Shown here: one piece after another, positions 1 through 7,900 of the stretch
Layout of the letters: each line of letters starts with the position of its first letter
Numbering within the stretch: the first letter of the stretch is position 1
NCBI GenBank assembly: GCA_946612175.1
Contig: CAMOEO010000063.1
Span: forward strand, 1-11,424
Direction: 5' to 3'
DNA from: an uncultured Verrucomicrobiota bacterium
GTDB taxonomy: Bacteria > Verrucomicrobiota > Kiritimatiellia > RFP12 > UBA3636
Length of the DNA: 11,424 bases
Translations under genes and position numbers: made by a program
Notes under the pieces: generated by a model
Databases searched by the model: none
What the model saw: only the letters and a program-made list of their open reading frames with translations
Told to the model about the DNA's origin: nothing

Positions 1-231
1 GCTGCGAGAAGAGGGTGGTCCGGCGCCGGGCGGGGGCGGCGCCGGCCGGGGCCGGCGCCGGGTGAGCGCGAGCTGTCGCCGCGCTCTCAGGACCGAACAC
101 GGGAGCGGCGGCGGGGTACACGCGAGCGGACGCCGCGCTCTCGGGACCCGGCGCGGGGGCGACGGGCGCCGCCGGCTGCGAGAAGAGGGTGGTCCGGCGC
201 CGGGCGGGGGCGGCGGCCGGGGCCGGCGCCG
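1..231. repeat. Imperfect direct repeats in the tail of the KaiC-like gene
   Basis: Bases 1-60 and 175-231 are near-identical direct copies: the first 40 bases match exactly, and copy one then carries 3 extra bases, so the reading frame is kept. They encode the ARRRTTLFSQ part of the tail. A further short element encoding GPxSAA occurs three times (near 77-94, 130-150 and 227-245). A third, more diverged ARRR-TLF copy lies at about 272-301. The first copy reaches the window edge, so the array may continue. Confidence 0.85.
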
Positions 232-1051
232 CGCTTGCAGGACCCGGCGCGGGAACGGAGGCGGAGCCGTCGAAGAGGGTCGCGCGGCGCCGCGCGGGGG
301 CGGGACGGGGGGCGGGCGGCGGGACGGGGTCCAGGGACGGCACGTCGGGATCGGGGACCGCGGCGGCGGCGGGCGGGACGAGGCCCTTGCCGGAGACGAG
401 CTCGAGGGGGAACGAGAGCGGGAGGCGGAGGTCGTCGCGGCCGTGGTACTTGACGACGCGGAGCTCGCGGCGGGTGTAGCGGAAGGCCTCGGTCTCGAGG
501 ACGACGGGGCACTCCTCGGCGAGCTTCGCGACGAGGGCCTCGGCGGGGCGGGAGGCGGGATGGTGGACGAGGAGCAGCGACGTGAGGGACGAGGCGGAGA
601 GCGCGGAGAGGAAGGACTCGACGCGGGCGGGCATCGCGTCCGTCGGCTGGGCGGCGAGCCAGGGGACGACGGAGCTGAAGACGGCGAAGGAGGCGGAGGA
701 GCGGGAGGCGAGGGAGCGGAGCTCGCGAAGGGCCTCCGCGAACGGGAAGGCGCCGTCCCGCCCGGCCTCGAAGGCGGTGCGGACGGGGACGATGACGAGC
801 TGGCCGGAGGCGGCGGGCGTCTCGAAGTCGAAGCCGGCGGTGCGGGCGTCGAGCAGGACCGCCTCGGGGGCGCTCTCGCAGAAGAACAGGAGGCGCTCTC
901 CGGTGCGGAGGACCTTGTCGGCGAAATGGGCGGCGAGGATGGTCTTGCCGCTCCCGCGGCGGCCCTGGACGAGGGTCGGGAGGTTGAAGTAGACGCCCCC
1001 GACGGCATCGTCGAGGACGGGAAGTCCGAGCTTGGTCTTTTCGATCGTCAT
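1..1051 (-). CDS. KaiC/RecA-like ATPase with repetitive Pro/Ala-rich tail (3' end beyond window)
   Basis: The ATG at 1051 overlaps the stop of the HPt gene (ATGA), and 350 codons are open to the left edge, so the C-terminus is missing. Residues 8-37 resemble the start of KaiC-family domains: GLPVLDDAVGG followed by a Walker A motif GRRGSGKT at 30-37. Residues 57-74 (FCESAPEAVLLDARTAGF) match the KaiC segment that carries a catalytic Glu, with one Glu (59) kept. The strand expected to hold Walker B reads FAVFSS at 122-127, with Ser where Asp is usual, so ATP hydrolysis is uncertain. From about 225 the protein becomes Pro/Ala-rich linker in which APARRRxTLF occurs at 251-260, 281-290 and 339-348. 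Its place at the end of a phosphorelay operon suggests a signalling ATPase, possibly the output. The family call is fairly firm; the role is inferred. A RAD55-like or other RecA-superfamily signalling ATPase is the alternative label. Confidence 0.82.
   Translation of the reverse strand, partial: MTIEKTKLGLPVLDDAVGGVYFNLPTLVQGRRGSGKTILAAHFADKVLRTGERLLFFCESAPEAVLLDARTAGFDFETPAASGQLVIVPVRTAFEAGRDGAFPFAEALRELRSLASRSSASFAVFSSVVPWLAAQPTDAMPARVESFLSALSASSLTSLLLVHHPASRPAEALVAKLAEECPVVLETEAFRYTRRELRVVKYHGRDDLRLPLSFPLELVSGKGLVPPAAAAVPDPDVPSLDPVPPPAPRPAPARRRATLFDGSASVPAPGPASAAPAPAAAPARRRTTLFSQPAAPVAPAPGPESAASARVYPAAAPVFGPESAATARAHPAPAPAGAAPARRRTTLFSQ
38..59. repeat. Perfect 10-bp inverted repeat with 2-bp spacer
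   Basis: GGCGCCGGCC at 38-47 is followed by GG and then its exact reverse complement at 50-59. It lies inside the Pro/Ala-rich coding tail of the KaiC-like gene. In sequence this GC-rich and this repetitive it may be a by-product of Gly/Pro/Ala codons rather than a functional hairpin. Confidence 0.6.
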
Positions 1052-1389
1052 GCGGGGGATGCGGGGGCGGGGGCCTCGGCCTGGTACCGTTGGAGGAGTT
1101 CTTCGATCTCGCGGACGCCGAGGGCGCAGGCGGCGGGATCGGCGGCGTGGGCGGCGGCGTTGAGGGCCAGGGCGGCGTCGCCGAGGTCGTTGGCGCCGAT
1201 GTTGCGGGCGAAGCCCATGAGGGTGTGCGTCGCGGCGCGGATGGCGACGTAGTCCGGCGCGGCGACGGCGGCGCGGAGGCGCCCGGCGCACTCGCCGAAG
1301 CTGCGGAGAAAGGTCTCGTAGAGCGACGGGATCTCCTCGGGCTCGAGCTCGAGGACGTCGCGGAGGTGGTGGACGATGTTTTCGTTCAT
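1048..1389 (-). CDS. Stand-alone HPt phosphotransfer protein
   Basis: This 113-residue protein is about the size of a single HPt four-helix bundle. The motif HTLMGFARNIG (residues 55-65) matches the HPt signature HxLKGxxxxxG; His55 is the likely phospho-acceptor. The Lys usual in the signature is Met58 here. In phosphorelays HPt proteins accept phosphate from a receiver domain of a hybrid kinase and pass it to a response regulator. Both partners are encoded just upstream: the hybrid kinase ends in a receiver and the regulator is the adjacent gene. The ATG at 1389 overlaps the regulator's TGA (ATGA), and its own TGA overlaps the ATG of the KaiC-like gene in the same way, which suggests translational coupling of all three. 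The C-terminus is a short Ala/Pro tail. There is no Shine-Dalgarno; the region before the start is pyrimidine-rich. Confidence 0.88.
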   Translation of the reverse strand: MNENIVHHLRDVLELEPEEIPSLYETFLRSFGECAGRLRAAVAAPDYVAIRAATHTLMGFARNIGANDLGDAALALNAAAHAADPAACALGVREIEELLQRYQAEAPAPASPA

Positions 1390-2168
1390 GGGAGGGAGGA
1401 GGGGCTCGCGGGAACGGCGACGATGTGGCCGACGAGATCGGTGATCTGGCCGGATTCGTCGAGCAGGGCGTTGTAGGAGACGCGCCAGAGCCGGGGGTCG
1501 CCGGGAAGGCGGAAGTCGCGCTCGACGCGCGTGCGGCGCATGACGAGGATCTCCCAGACCGCGAGGATGGCGTCCGCGGCGGCGGGGAGGCATTCGCGGA
1601 TGTCGCGGCCGACGGGCTCGGCGGGGACGCCGGGCAGCTCGCGGAAGGCGGCGTTGGCCAGCGTCACGCGGTGCGTGGAGGGGTCGGTGGCGTAGACGGC
1701 GTCGGGCAGCGCGTCGAGGACGCCTTCGGCGAACGCGGCGCGGGCCTCGGCCTCGCCCGCCTCCGCGGCGGCGGGGCGGGCGGCGAAGACGTCGGCCAGG
1801 ACGCGGATCTTGCGGACGAGGAGCTTCTCGTCGTAGGGCTTCTCGACGACGTCGGTGGCGCCGGCGTCGTAGCAGCGGATCTTCGCGTCGGTGTCGGCGA
1901 TGGCGGTGAGCATGATCGCGGGGATGCGGCCCGCGAGGCCGTTCTCGCGCATGAAGCGGAGGACGCCGAAGCCGTCCATGACGGGCATCATGACGTCGAG
2001 CAGGACGGCGGCGAAGCGCCCTCCCTCGGTCGAGAGCGCCTTGACGGCCTCGAGCCCGTTGCTGGCCTCCACGACGTCGAACTCCTTGCGGAGCAGGGCG
2101 CGGAGGATGGAACGGCCGATGTCGGCGTCGTCGGCGATGAGGATCTTCGGTTTTTCGGAGGTATCCAT
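1386..2168 (-). CDS. Response regulator: receiver domain plus C-terminal PAS domain
   Basis: This is a 260-residue cytoplasmic protein. The receiver spans about residues 7-128, with the acidic pair DD at 13-14, phospho-acceptor Asp58 in LLDVMMPVMDG, Thr88 in MLTA and Lys110 in EKPY, so all key receiver residues are present. A linker at about 129-146 leads to a PAS-like domain (147-253; DALPDAVYATDPSTHRVTLAN, then a core ending in WRVSYNALLDESGQITDLVG). There is no DNA-binding, GGDEF or other effector domain, so output must go through protein contact or ligand sensing by the PAS fold. The ATG at 2168 is the natural start because it lies just before the receiver; upstream in frame no ATG, GTG or TTG was found in the part examined (about 2169-2310), and the repeat tract there reads as low-complexity Gln-Pro. 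Likely partner: the HPt protein, whose gene overlaps this stop codon. Confidence 0.9.
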   Translation of the reverse strand: MDTSEKPKILIADDADIGRSILRALLRKEFDVVEASNGLEAVKALSTEGGRFAAVLLDVMMPVMDGFGVLRFMRENGLAGRIPAIMLTAIADTDAKIRCYDAGATDVVEKPYDEKLLVRKIRVLADVFAARPAAAEAGEAEARAAFAEGVLDALPDAVYATDPSTHRVTLANAAFRELPGVPAEPVGRDIRECLPAAADAILAVWEILVMRRTRVERDFRLPGDPRLWRVSYNALLDESGQITDLVGHIVAVPASPSSLP

Positions 2169-2326
2169 GTGCGGGGAGGAGGGAGGTTGAAGGGGTTGAA
2201 GGGGTTGAAGAGGTTGAAGAGGTTGAAGAGGTTGAAGAGGTTGAAGGGGTTGAAAAGGTTGAAAGGGTTGAAAGGGTTGAAGGGGTTGAAAGGGGAAAGC
2301 TTGGAGTTGGGGAGGCGGGGGCGGGG
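2169..2326. other. Intergenic region with G-free transcript
   Basis: This 158-nt gap between the kinase stop and the regulator start is the only sizeable intergenic region in the window. From 2173 to 2299 the plus strand contains no C, so 127 nt of the transcript contain no G. The transcript is C- and U-rich and should be unstructured. No hairpin terminator, Shine-Dalgarno or recognisable promoter is visible. It could be a pyrimidine-rich ribosome loading leader for the regulator, a Rho utilisation-like site, or simply a minisatellite; the sequence alone does not decide. Confidence 0.6.
2185..2292. repeat. Twelve-copy 9-bp tandem repeat (GGTTGAARR)
   Basis: TTGAA occurs at 2187, 2196, 2205, 2214, 2223, 2232, 2241, 2250, 2259, 2268, 2277 and 2286, exactly every 9 bp. 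The four bases between cores are always purines and always end in GG (GGGG, GAGG, AAGG or AGGG). In the transcript each unit reads TTCAACCYY. Slippage could change copy number; one unit is about 0.85 of a helical turn. Confidence 0.97.
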
Positions 2327-4960
2327 TCAGGAGGAGGCGTAGAGGCGGGCGAGGCAGTCGGCGACCTTGGCGGTGTCGAGGGGCTTGACGAGGATGTCGT
2401 CGAAGACGGAGGCGTCGAAGGAGGCGGAGGCGTCGTTGTCGGCGGTGACGGCGACGACGGGCACGCCGGCGAAGGCGGGTTCGGCGCGGATGGCGCGGGC
2501 GAGGGCGGCGCCGTCCATCCCGGGCATCCAGAGGTCGGTGAAGACGGCGGAGGGGCGCCGGGTGCGCAGGAGCTCGAGCGCCTGTTCGCCGGACTCGGCC
2601 TGGAGGGTGTCGCGGATGCCGAGGCTGCGGAAGTGGAGGGCGAGGATGCGGAGGTTGAGGGGAATGTCGTCCACCAGCATCGGGACGAAGTCGTCCGGGA
2701 CGGCGGGGGCGGCTGCGTCCGCCGGGCGCCGCGGCGCGGCGGCGGCGGGGGCGGCGACCGTCTCGACGCGGCCGATGCGGACGTGGAAGACGGAGCCCTT
2801 GCCGAGCTCGCTCTCGGCGTCCACGGTGCCGCCGCAGGCCGCGACGAGGCGGCGGACGATGGGGAGGCCGAGTCCGGTGCCCTTCTGGGCCCTGGCGTCG
2901 GGGCGGAGGGCGCCGGACTGGACGAAGGGGTCGAAGATCGTCTCGAGGTCCTTGGCGGAGATGCCGATGCCGGTATCGCGGACGTCGATGGCGAGCGAGA
3001 CGGCGCCCTCGCCGGCGGGCTCGCAGGAGGCCGTCCACTCGACGAACCCCTTCGGGGTGAACTTGACGGCGTTGCCGACGAGGTTGAGCAGGATCTGGCG
3101 GAAGCGCGTCGGGGAGAGGCGGAGGTGCGGGAAGCCGGCCGGGATGGAGCACCGCAGCTCGATGCCCCGGGCGCGGGCGGAGTAGCGGAAGACGGTCTTC
3201 ATCTCGCGGAAGAGGGCGCCGAGGTCGCACTCGCCGCGGAGCATCCCGATGTCGGTCCCGGACTCGAGCTTGGCGAAGTCGAGGATGTCGTTGATCAGGT
3301 CCAGCAGCGCGTTGGCGGACTGGCTGATCCCCTCGGTGCATTCGCGGGCCTCGGCGGGGAGCCCGGAGAGGCGGGCAAGCGTCTCGGAGAAGCCGACGAC
3401 CGCGTTGAGCGGGGTCCGGATCTCGTGGCTCATCGTGGCGAGGAAGTTCGTCTTGGCGCGGGCTGCGGCCTCGGCCTTCGCGACGGCCTCGCGGAGCCCC
3501 TCCTCCTTGCGCCGGTTCTCCTCGAGGAGCCGGTTGCGCCGGATGGAGATCTCGGCCAGGGCGGCCGCCTCGTGGAGCAGGTCGCGGTCGTCCCGGGAGA
3601 CGTCGCCGGACGCCTCGGTGGCGAAGCCCATGCGGCCCCAGACGGCCCCGTTGTGGAGAAGCGGCTCGACGAGGATCCGGTTGCAGCCGATGACGCCGAG
3701 GAGCTCGTCGAGCCGGCGGCCCCGCTCGTCGTCGCCGCGGCCGCGGATGTGGATCACCTCGCCGCGCCCCCGGACGAGGCTGGAGAGGGTGCCGGCCGAG
3801 AATTCGCGGGCGAACGCCTCCCCGGTGGCGGGGTCGCGGAACCAGCGGAAGACGGCCTCCTCCCGGCCGTCCGGCCAGATGCGCAGGAGGTAGGCGCAGG
3901 AGGCGTCGAGCAGTTCGGCCGCCTCCAGGATGCCCTGATTGAGGACCTCGGAGGGGTCCTGGTTGGTGGCGAGCCGGGTGAGGAAGGCCCGGATGCCGTC
4001 GGACTGGCGGAGGAGGCGCTCGAGCCGCAGGACGGAGGCCTCGAGCAGCCGCCGGTTGTGGAGGTTCTCCGTGCAGTCGTCGAGCATGACGAGCGAGTAC
4101 GGGATCCGGTCCCCGTCCCGGATCGGCCGGACCGCGACGCGGTAGTGGCGGCCCTTCAGCTCGACCTCGCCGTCCCAGTTCGCCCCCGTGCGGAAGCTTG
4201 CGAACCCGGGGCACGCCCCGAAGTCGGTCTTCCCGTCGCAGAAGAGCCCGACGCAGCCCTCGCGCAGGACGTCGCGCGCGTCCATGCCCGCGATCCGCGC
4301 CGTATGGCCGTTGAGCATGGCGATGCGGTGCCGGTCGTCGATGACGAAGACGGCGACGGGGATCTGCTCGATGAGCTGCTCGGCGAGCATGCGGGAGAGG
4401 CCGAGGCGGGCCTCGTCCTCCATGTGGCCGAGAAGGCCCTCGACCGACGACGCGAGCGTTTCGAGGGCGGCGAGCGCGGCGTCGGAGGGCGCAAATCCGT
4501 CCTCGTCGACGGCGGCGGCCAGATGCCCCCAGAGGGAGCCCCGGACGCGGAGCGGGCGGACGAGGATCGACCGGGCGCCGAGCGCGGCGAGGGCCTCCGC
4601 CGCGGCGCCGGTGGCGGAACCCGTGCGCGCGAGAAGCGCGGGCCCCGGCCCTTCGGCCGCCTGCCTGCTCAGGGCGGGGAGGAGCGTTTCCTTCGCCGCG
4701 GCGCCGGGCGTGGATGCGCCGGCCGCGAGCGATTCGGCGTAGGTGAAGCGGTCGGGGGCCGCGAGGGCGGGAACCGAGGGGTCGTAGGCGAGGCTCCGCC
4801 CGGCGAGCCAGGCGCGGCCGGCGCCGAACAGCTCGCGGAGCGCGAGGCAGACGCGGGCCTGCGCGGCGGCGGGGTCCGGCTGGAGGTTGAGCTCCGCCAG
4901 CGCCCGCAGGACGATGGCGTCGGGCGTTTCGGGGGGTGGGCTGGCGGGTTCGATGGGCAT
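2327..4960 (-). CDS. Hybrid sensor histidine kinase, GAF-PAS-GAF-HisKA-HATPase-REC
   Basis: This 877-residue protein has no signal peptide or membrane span, so it probably senses an internal signal. Domains in order: GAF-like (about 15-180), PAS (190-300), GAF (315-475), coiled coil (475-505), HisKA with His512 in MSHEIRTPLNA, HATPase with N-box Asn626/Asn630, G1 DTGIG at 662-666 and G2 GTGLGL at 694-699, an Ala/Pro linker (733-757), then a receiver (758-877) with Asp764/Asp765, phospho-acceptor Asp809, Thr839 and Lys859. All catalytic residues are present, so it should autophosphorylate and pass phosphate to its own receiver, then to the HPt protein. The PAS domain has three clustered Cys (236, 241, 250). 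Start ATG at 4960 is 4 nt after the stop of the porin fusion gene, which suggests one transcript with the polysaccharide module. The signal is unknown. Confidence 0.94.
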   Translation of the reverse strand: MPIEPASPPPETPDAIVLRALAELNLQPDPAAAQARVCLALRELFGAGRAWLAGRSLAYDPSVPALAAPDRFTYAESLAAGASTPGAAAKETLLPALSRQAAEGPGPALLARTGSATGAAAEALAALGARSILVRPLRVRGSLWGHLAAAVDEDGFAPSDAALAALETLASSVEGLLGHMEDEARLGLSRMLAEQLIEQIPVAVFVIDDRHRIAMLNGHTARIAGMDARDVLREGCVGLFCDGKTDFGACPGFASFRTGANWDGEVELKGRHYRVAVRPIRDGDRIPYSLVMLDDCTENLHNRRLLEASVLRLERLLRQSDGIRAFLTRLATNQDPSEVLNQGILEAAELLDASCAYLLRIWPDGREEAVFRWFRDPATGEAFAREFSAGTLSSLVRGRGEVIHIRGRGDDERGRRLDELLGVIGCNRILVEPLLHNGAVWGRMGFATEASGDVSRDDRDLLHEAAALAEISIRRNRLLEENRRKEEGLREAVAKAEAAARAKTNFLATMSHEIRTPLNAVVGFSETLARLSGLPAEARECTEGISQSANALLDLINDILDFAKLESGTDIGMLRGECDLGALFREMKTVFRYSARARGIELRCSIPAGFPHLRLSPTRFRQILLNLVGNAVKFTPKGFVEWTASCEPAGEGAVSLAIDVRDTGIGISAKDLETIFDPFVQSGALRPDARAQKGTGLGLPIVRRLVAACGGTVDAESELGKGSVFHVRIGRVETVAAPAAAAPRRPADAAAPAVPDDFVPMLVDDIPLNLRILALHFRSLGIRDTLQAESGEQALELLRTRRPSAVFTDLWMPGMDGAALARAIRAEPAFAGVPVVAVTADNDASASFDASVFDDILVKPLDTAKVADCLARLYASS

Positions 4961-4964
4961 CGGG

Positions 4965-7900
4965 CTAGAAGCGGAGGCGGAGGTAGGCGAGGAAGGAGTG
5001 GTCGATGTAGTCGCGAAGGGCGGTGACCTGCCCCTCGAGGATGACGTCGAAGTAGCTGTTGAGCGAGCGCTCGTACGTGCCCGAGACGCCCCAGGCGACG
5101 GACCAGCCGGAGGACTCGTCCTCGAGGATGTAGGTCCCCTCGCGCGTCTCGGTGACGGTGTTGGCCACGCCCTCGACGTAGACGGTCTTCTCGACCTCCT
5201 CGTCGATCTGGTAGCGGACGGGGGGCCGGCCGCGGGCGCGGTGGAAGCCGCCGAGCAGGTCGAGGCGGAAGGAGTAGCCCTCCCAGCGCTGGAGGTAGCG
5301 GATGACGCCCATCGCGCGCTCGTCCCAGTACGGCGTCCAGTAGAAGTCGCAGGGCTTGCTCGCGGTGTCGGTGGAGAGCTGGAAGCCGAGCCAGATGCCC
5401 AGGTCGGGGTTGGTCTCCCAGTAGGACTCGAGGCGGCCGGCGAACATCGCGTTGTCGTCGTCGTAGGACCAGTAGCGGGCGGAGGTGCGCAGGAGCCAGT
5501 CGTCGCGCGGCTTCCAGTCCGCGCCGACGGCGGCGCTGTGGTAGGGGATGAACTTGACGGCGGACTGCACGTAGTTGCGGTCGTAGACGAACGAGAGCTC
5601 GAGGTTGTCGCGCGGGTGCCAGCGGCCGCCGAGGGAGACGAGGAGGACGGTGTCGTCGTCGGAGAGGTCGAAGTTGCGGGAGCCGTGCTCGTCCTCGAGG
5701 TTGATGTCGGTGGGGTCGGGGCGCTTCCCGGCGGGGGAGCGCTTCGCGGTGCCGATGGTGGCGGTGAGCGTGGCTCCGACGGAGGTGCGGTGGGAGTAGC
5801 TGGCGGTGAGCTCCTCGGTCTTCGCCTTGAAGCGGTACTTGGACTTGGCGAAGGGGACGTTGGTGACGATGATCGCGTTCCAGCGCGGGCGGACCGTCTG
5901 GCGCAGCTCCCCCTGGAACGAGCGGACGGAGAGCGACGAGTTGCGGTTGAGGTCGAGCCCGGCGCGGAGGCCGAAGCCGTACGACTCGACCTGGTCGTTG
6001 GCCTTGGCGTGCATCGCCTCGGCGCCGATGGTGGGGTGCGAGAGGTAGATGAGCGGATCGGGCGTGGTCTCGGTGACGCGGCCGACGGCCTCGCGCGCGG
6101 CGACCCCGGACTCGCGCCCCTTGACGGGGTCGTAGGCGTCGGGGTTCTCGGCGGAGACGAGGTTCTCGGGCAGCTCGCCGTCGTCGTCGACGACGCCGGG
6201 CGCGGCGCCGGGCGCGGGCTCGGGGTCGCGGGCCTCCGGGGGCTCGGCCCCCTCCGGGACGTCGCCCGCCTCGCGGGTGGAGACGTCGACGAGGGGCTTC
6301 ACGTCGTGGAGGGGCTTGTTGCGGAAGTGGGAGCGGATCTGCACCTCGATCGCGCGGCAGAGGTCCTCGGGGTAGCCGTCGCGGCGGAGCAGCTCGAGCA
6401 TGCGGCCGGCGAGGCCGGGCCGGTTCATCAGCATCGCGATCTCGGCGCGCAGGCGGCGGGCGACGAACGCGGGATGCGTCTCGTAGACGTGGCGGACGAG
6501 GTCGGAGCCCTCGTCGCTCCAGTTGGGCTCGTAGCGGCGGACGAGGGCGAGGTCGTCGCCGGCGACGGTCCAGCCGGAGGCGTCCTGGATGAAGCCGACG
6601 GCGTACTCGCGGGCGGCCTCGGAGAGGATGCTGCGGGAGGGGTTGCGGAGGGCGGAGAGGTTGCTGGCGCCGTACTGGCCGACGTTGCCGTAGGGGTACG
6701 AGACGAGGGGGACGGGGCAGTCCTCGGGGCCCATCTCCTCGCGGAGGATCTTGCGGCTGAGGCGGAACTCGGAGCGCATGCGGCGGTCCCACTCGTTCAT
6801 GGACTCGAGGCGGCCCTTGTCCTGGAGCCAGATGCGGTTGACGAGCGGGGGGCGGACGTCCTTGCCGTCGGCGTCGACGGGCTGGAGCAGGTCGGAGGCG
6901 TAGAGCTGGCTGCCGACGACCCAGGCGCCGGAGGTGGCGGCGTCGCGCAGCTCCTGCCAGCCGGCGCGCGCGGGGACGTACTCCTCCTCGGGCTTGGTGG
7001 GGGTGAAGATGCCGAACGGGACGCCGAAGGAGCGGGCGACGGGGGTGCCGAGGACGAGGGAGGAGCGCTGGTCGCCGTCGAACGTGACGGCGAAGTACTT
7101 GTGGGGGGGCGGGACGTCGTCGGGGCCGCCGTCGCGGTGGGCGGGGAAGCGGCGCTCGCCGGTGAGGCCGTAGCGGAGGGTGTCGAGGAAGCGGGCCGTG
7201 GCGGGGACGTCGGGGCGGGCCACGGCGTTGGCCCGGGACTCGCCGGTGGCGAGGCCGACGAGGTGCGGGATGTCGGCCGGGGAGACGAGCGTGAAGCCCT
7301 CGCGCTGGAGGGCGAGGATGTGCTCGTGGAGGCGGCGGACGGAGGTGGCGGGCGTCCAGTCGCTCTCGGTCAGGCCGTCGTAGGCGAGCGTGAAGACGGC
7401 GCCCTGCTGGGCCGCGGCCTCCATCGCGTCGACCTCGCGGAGCGCCTCGGCGAAGTCGCCGCGGGCGGTGTAGAGGCGGGCCTTGTAGTAGTGGAAAGTG
7501 GGGTCGGTGGAGTCGAAGCCGCCGTAGCGGTCGGCGAGGATCTGCAGCGCGTCGTCGTAGCGCTTCTCGCGCATCGCCAGCTCGAAGAGGAGCATCTTGG
7601 CGCGGACGTGGTTGCGGTTGTCGTTCTCGAGGATGCCGACGGCCCAGGAGCGGCACTCCTCGCTCCGGCCGGCCTCGAGGAGGCGCTCGGCGTAGAGGAC
7701 GCGGTACTCGGTGTTGGCGGGGGCGTCGGAGATGGCGTCGCGGATGAGGCCGAGGACGAAGGAGGTCGGGTACTGCCCGGGGCGGCGGACGTTGGCGACG
7801 TGGCAGCGGTTGGCGAGGCGGATGCGGAGCAACGCGCGCGAATCGGGGTCGGTCGTCTCGCCGATGATGTTGAGCAGGGGGCGGATGTCCTGCTGGCCGG

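Noticed and set aside
38..59. Perfect palindrome as a regulatory operator
   Set aside because: It lies inside the Pro/Ala-rich coding tail, and the parallel copy near 211-231 has an indel that breaks the symmetry, so it is more likely a codon-usage by-product. It is kept only as a repeat.
2185..2292. Tandem repeat as a CRISPR array or as a coding Leu-Gln-Pro or Leu-Lys-Gly repeat
   Set aside because: The 9-bp units have no unique spacers, and neither strand offers a start codon and product that make sense. It is a noncoding minisatellite-type tract between two genes.
2300..2326. Rho-independent terminator after the kinase gene
   Set aside because: No stem-loop followed by a T run is present on the minus strand; only a G-rich plus-strand stretch is seen.
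1386..4214. One 942-codon minus-strand frame that would join Arg/Pro-rich sequence, the repeat tract and the response regulator
   Set aside because: Upstream of 2168 it runs out of frame through the hybrid kinase and reads Arg/Pro-rich nonsense. The real regulator begins at the ATG at 2168; no usable start codon is seen in the repeat tract or just upstream of it.
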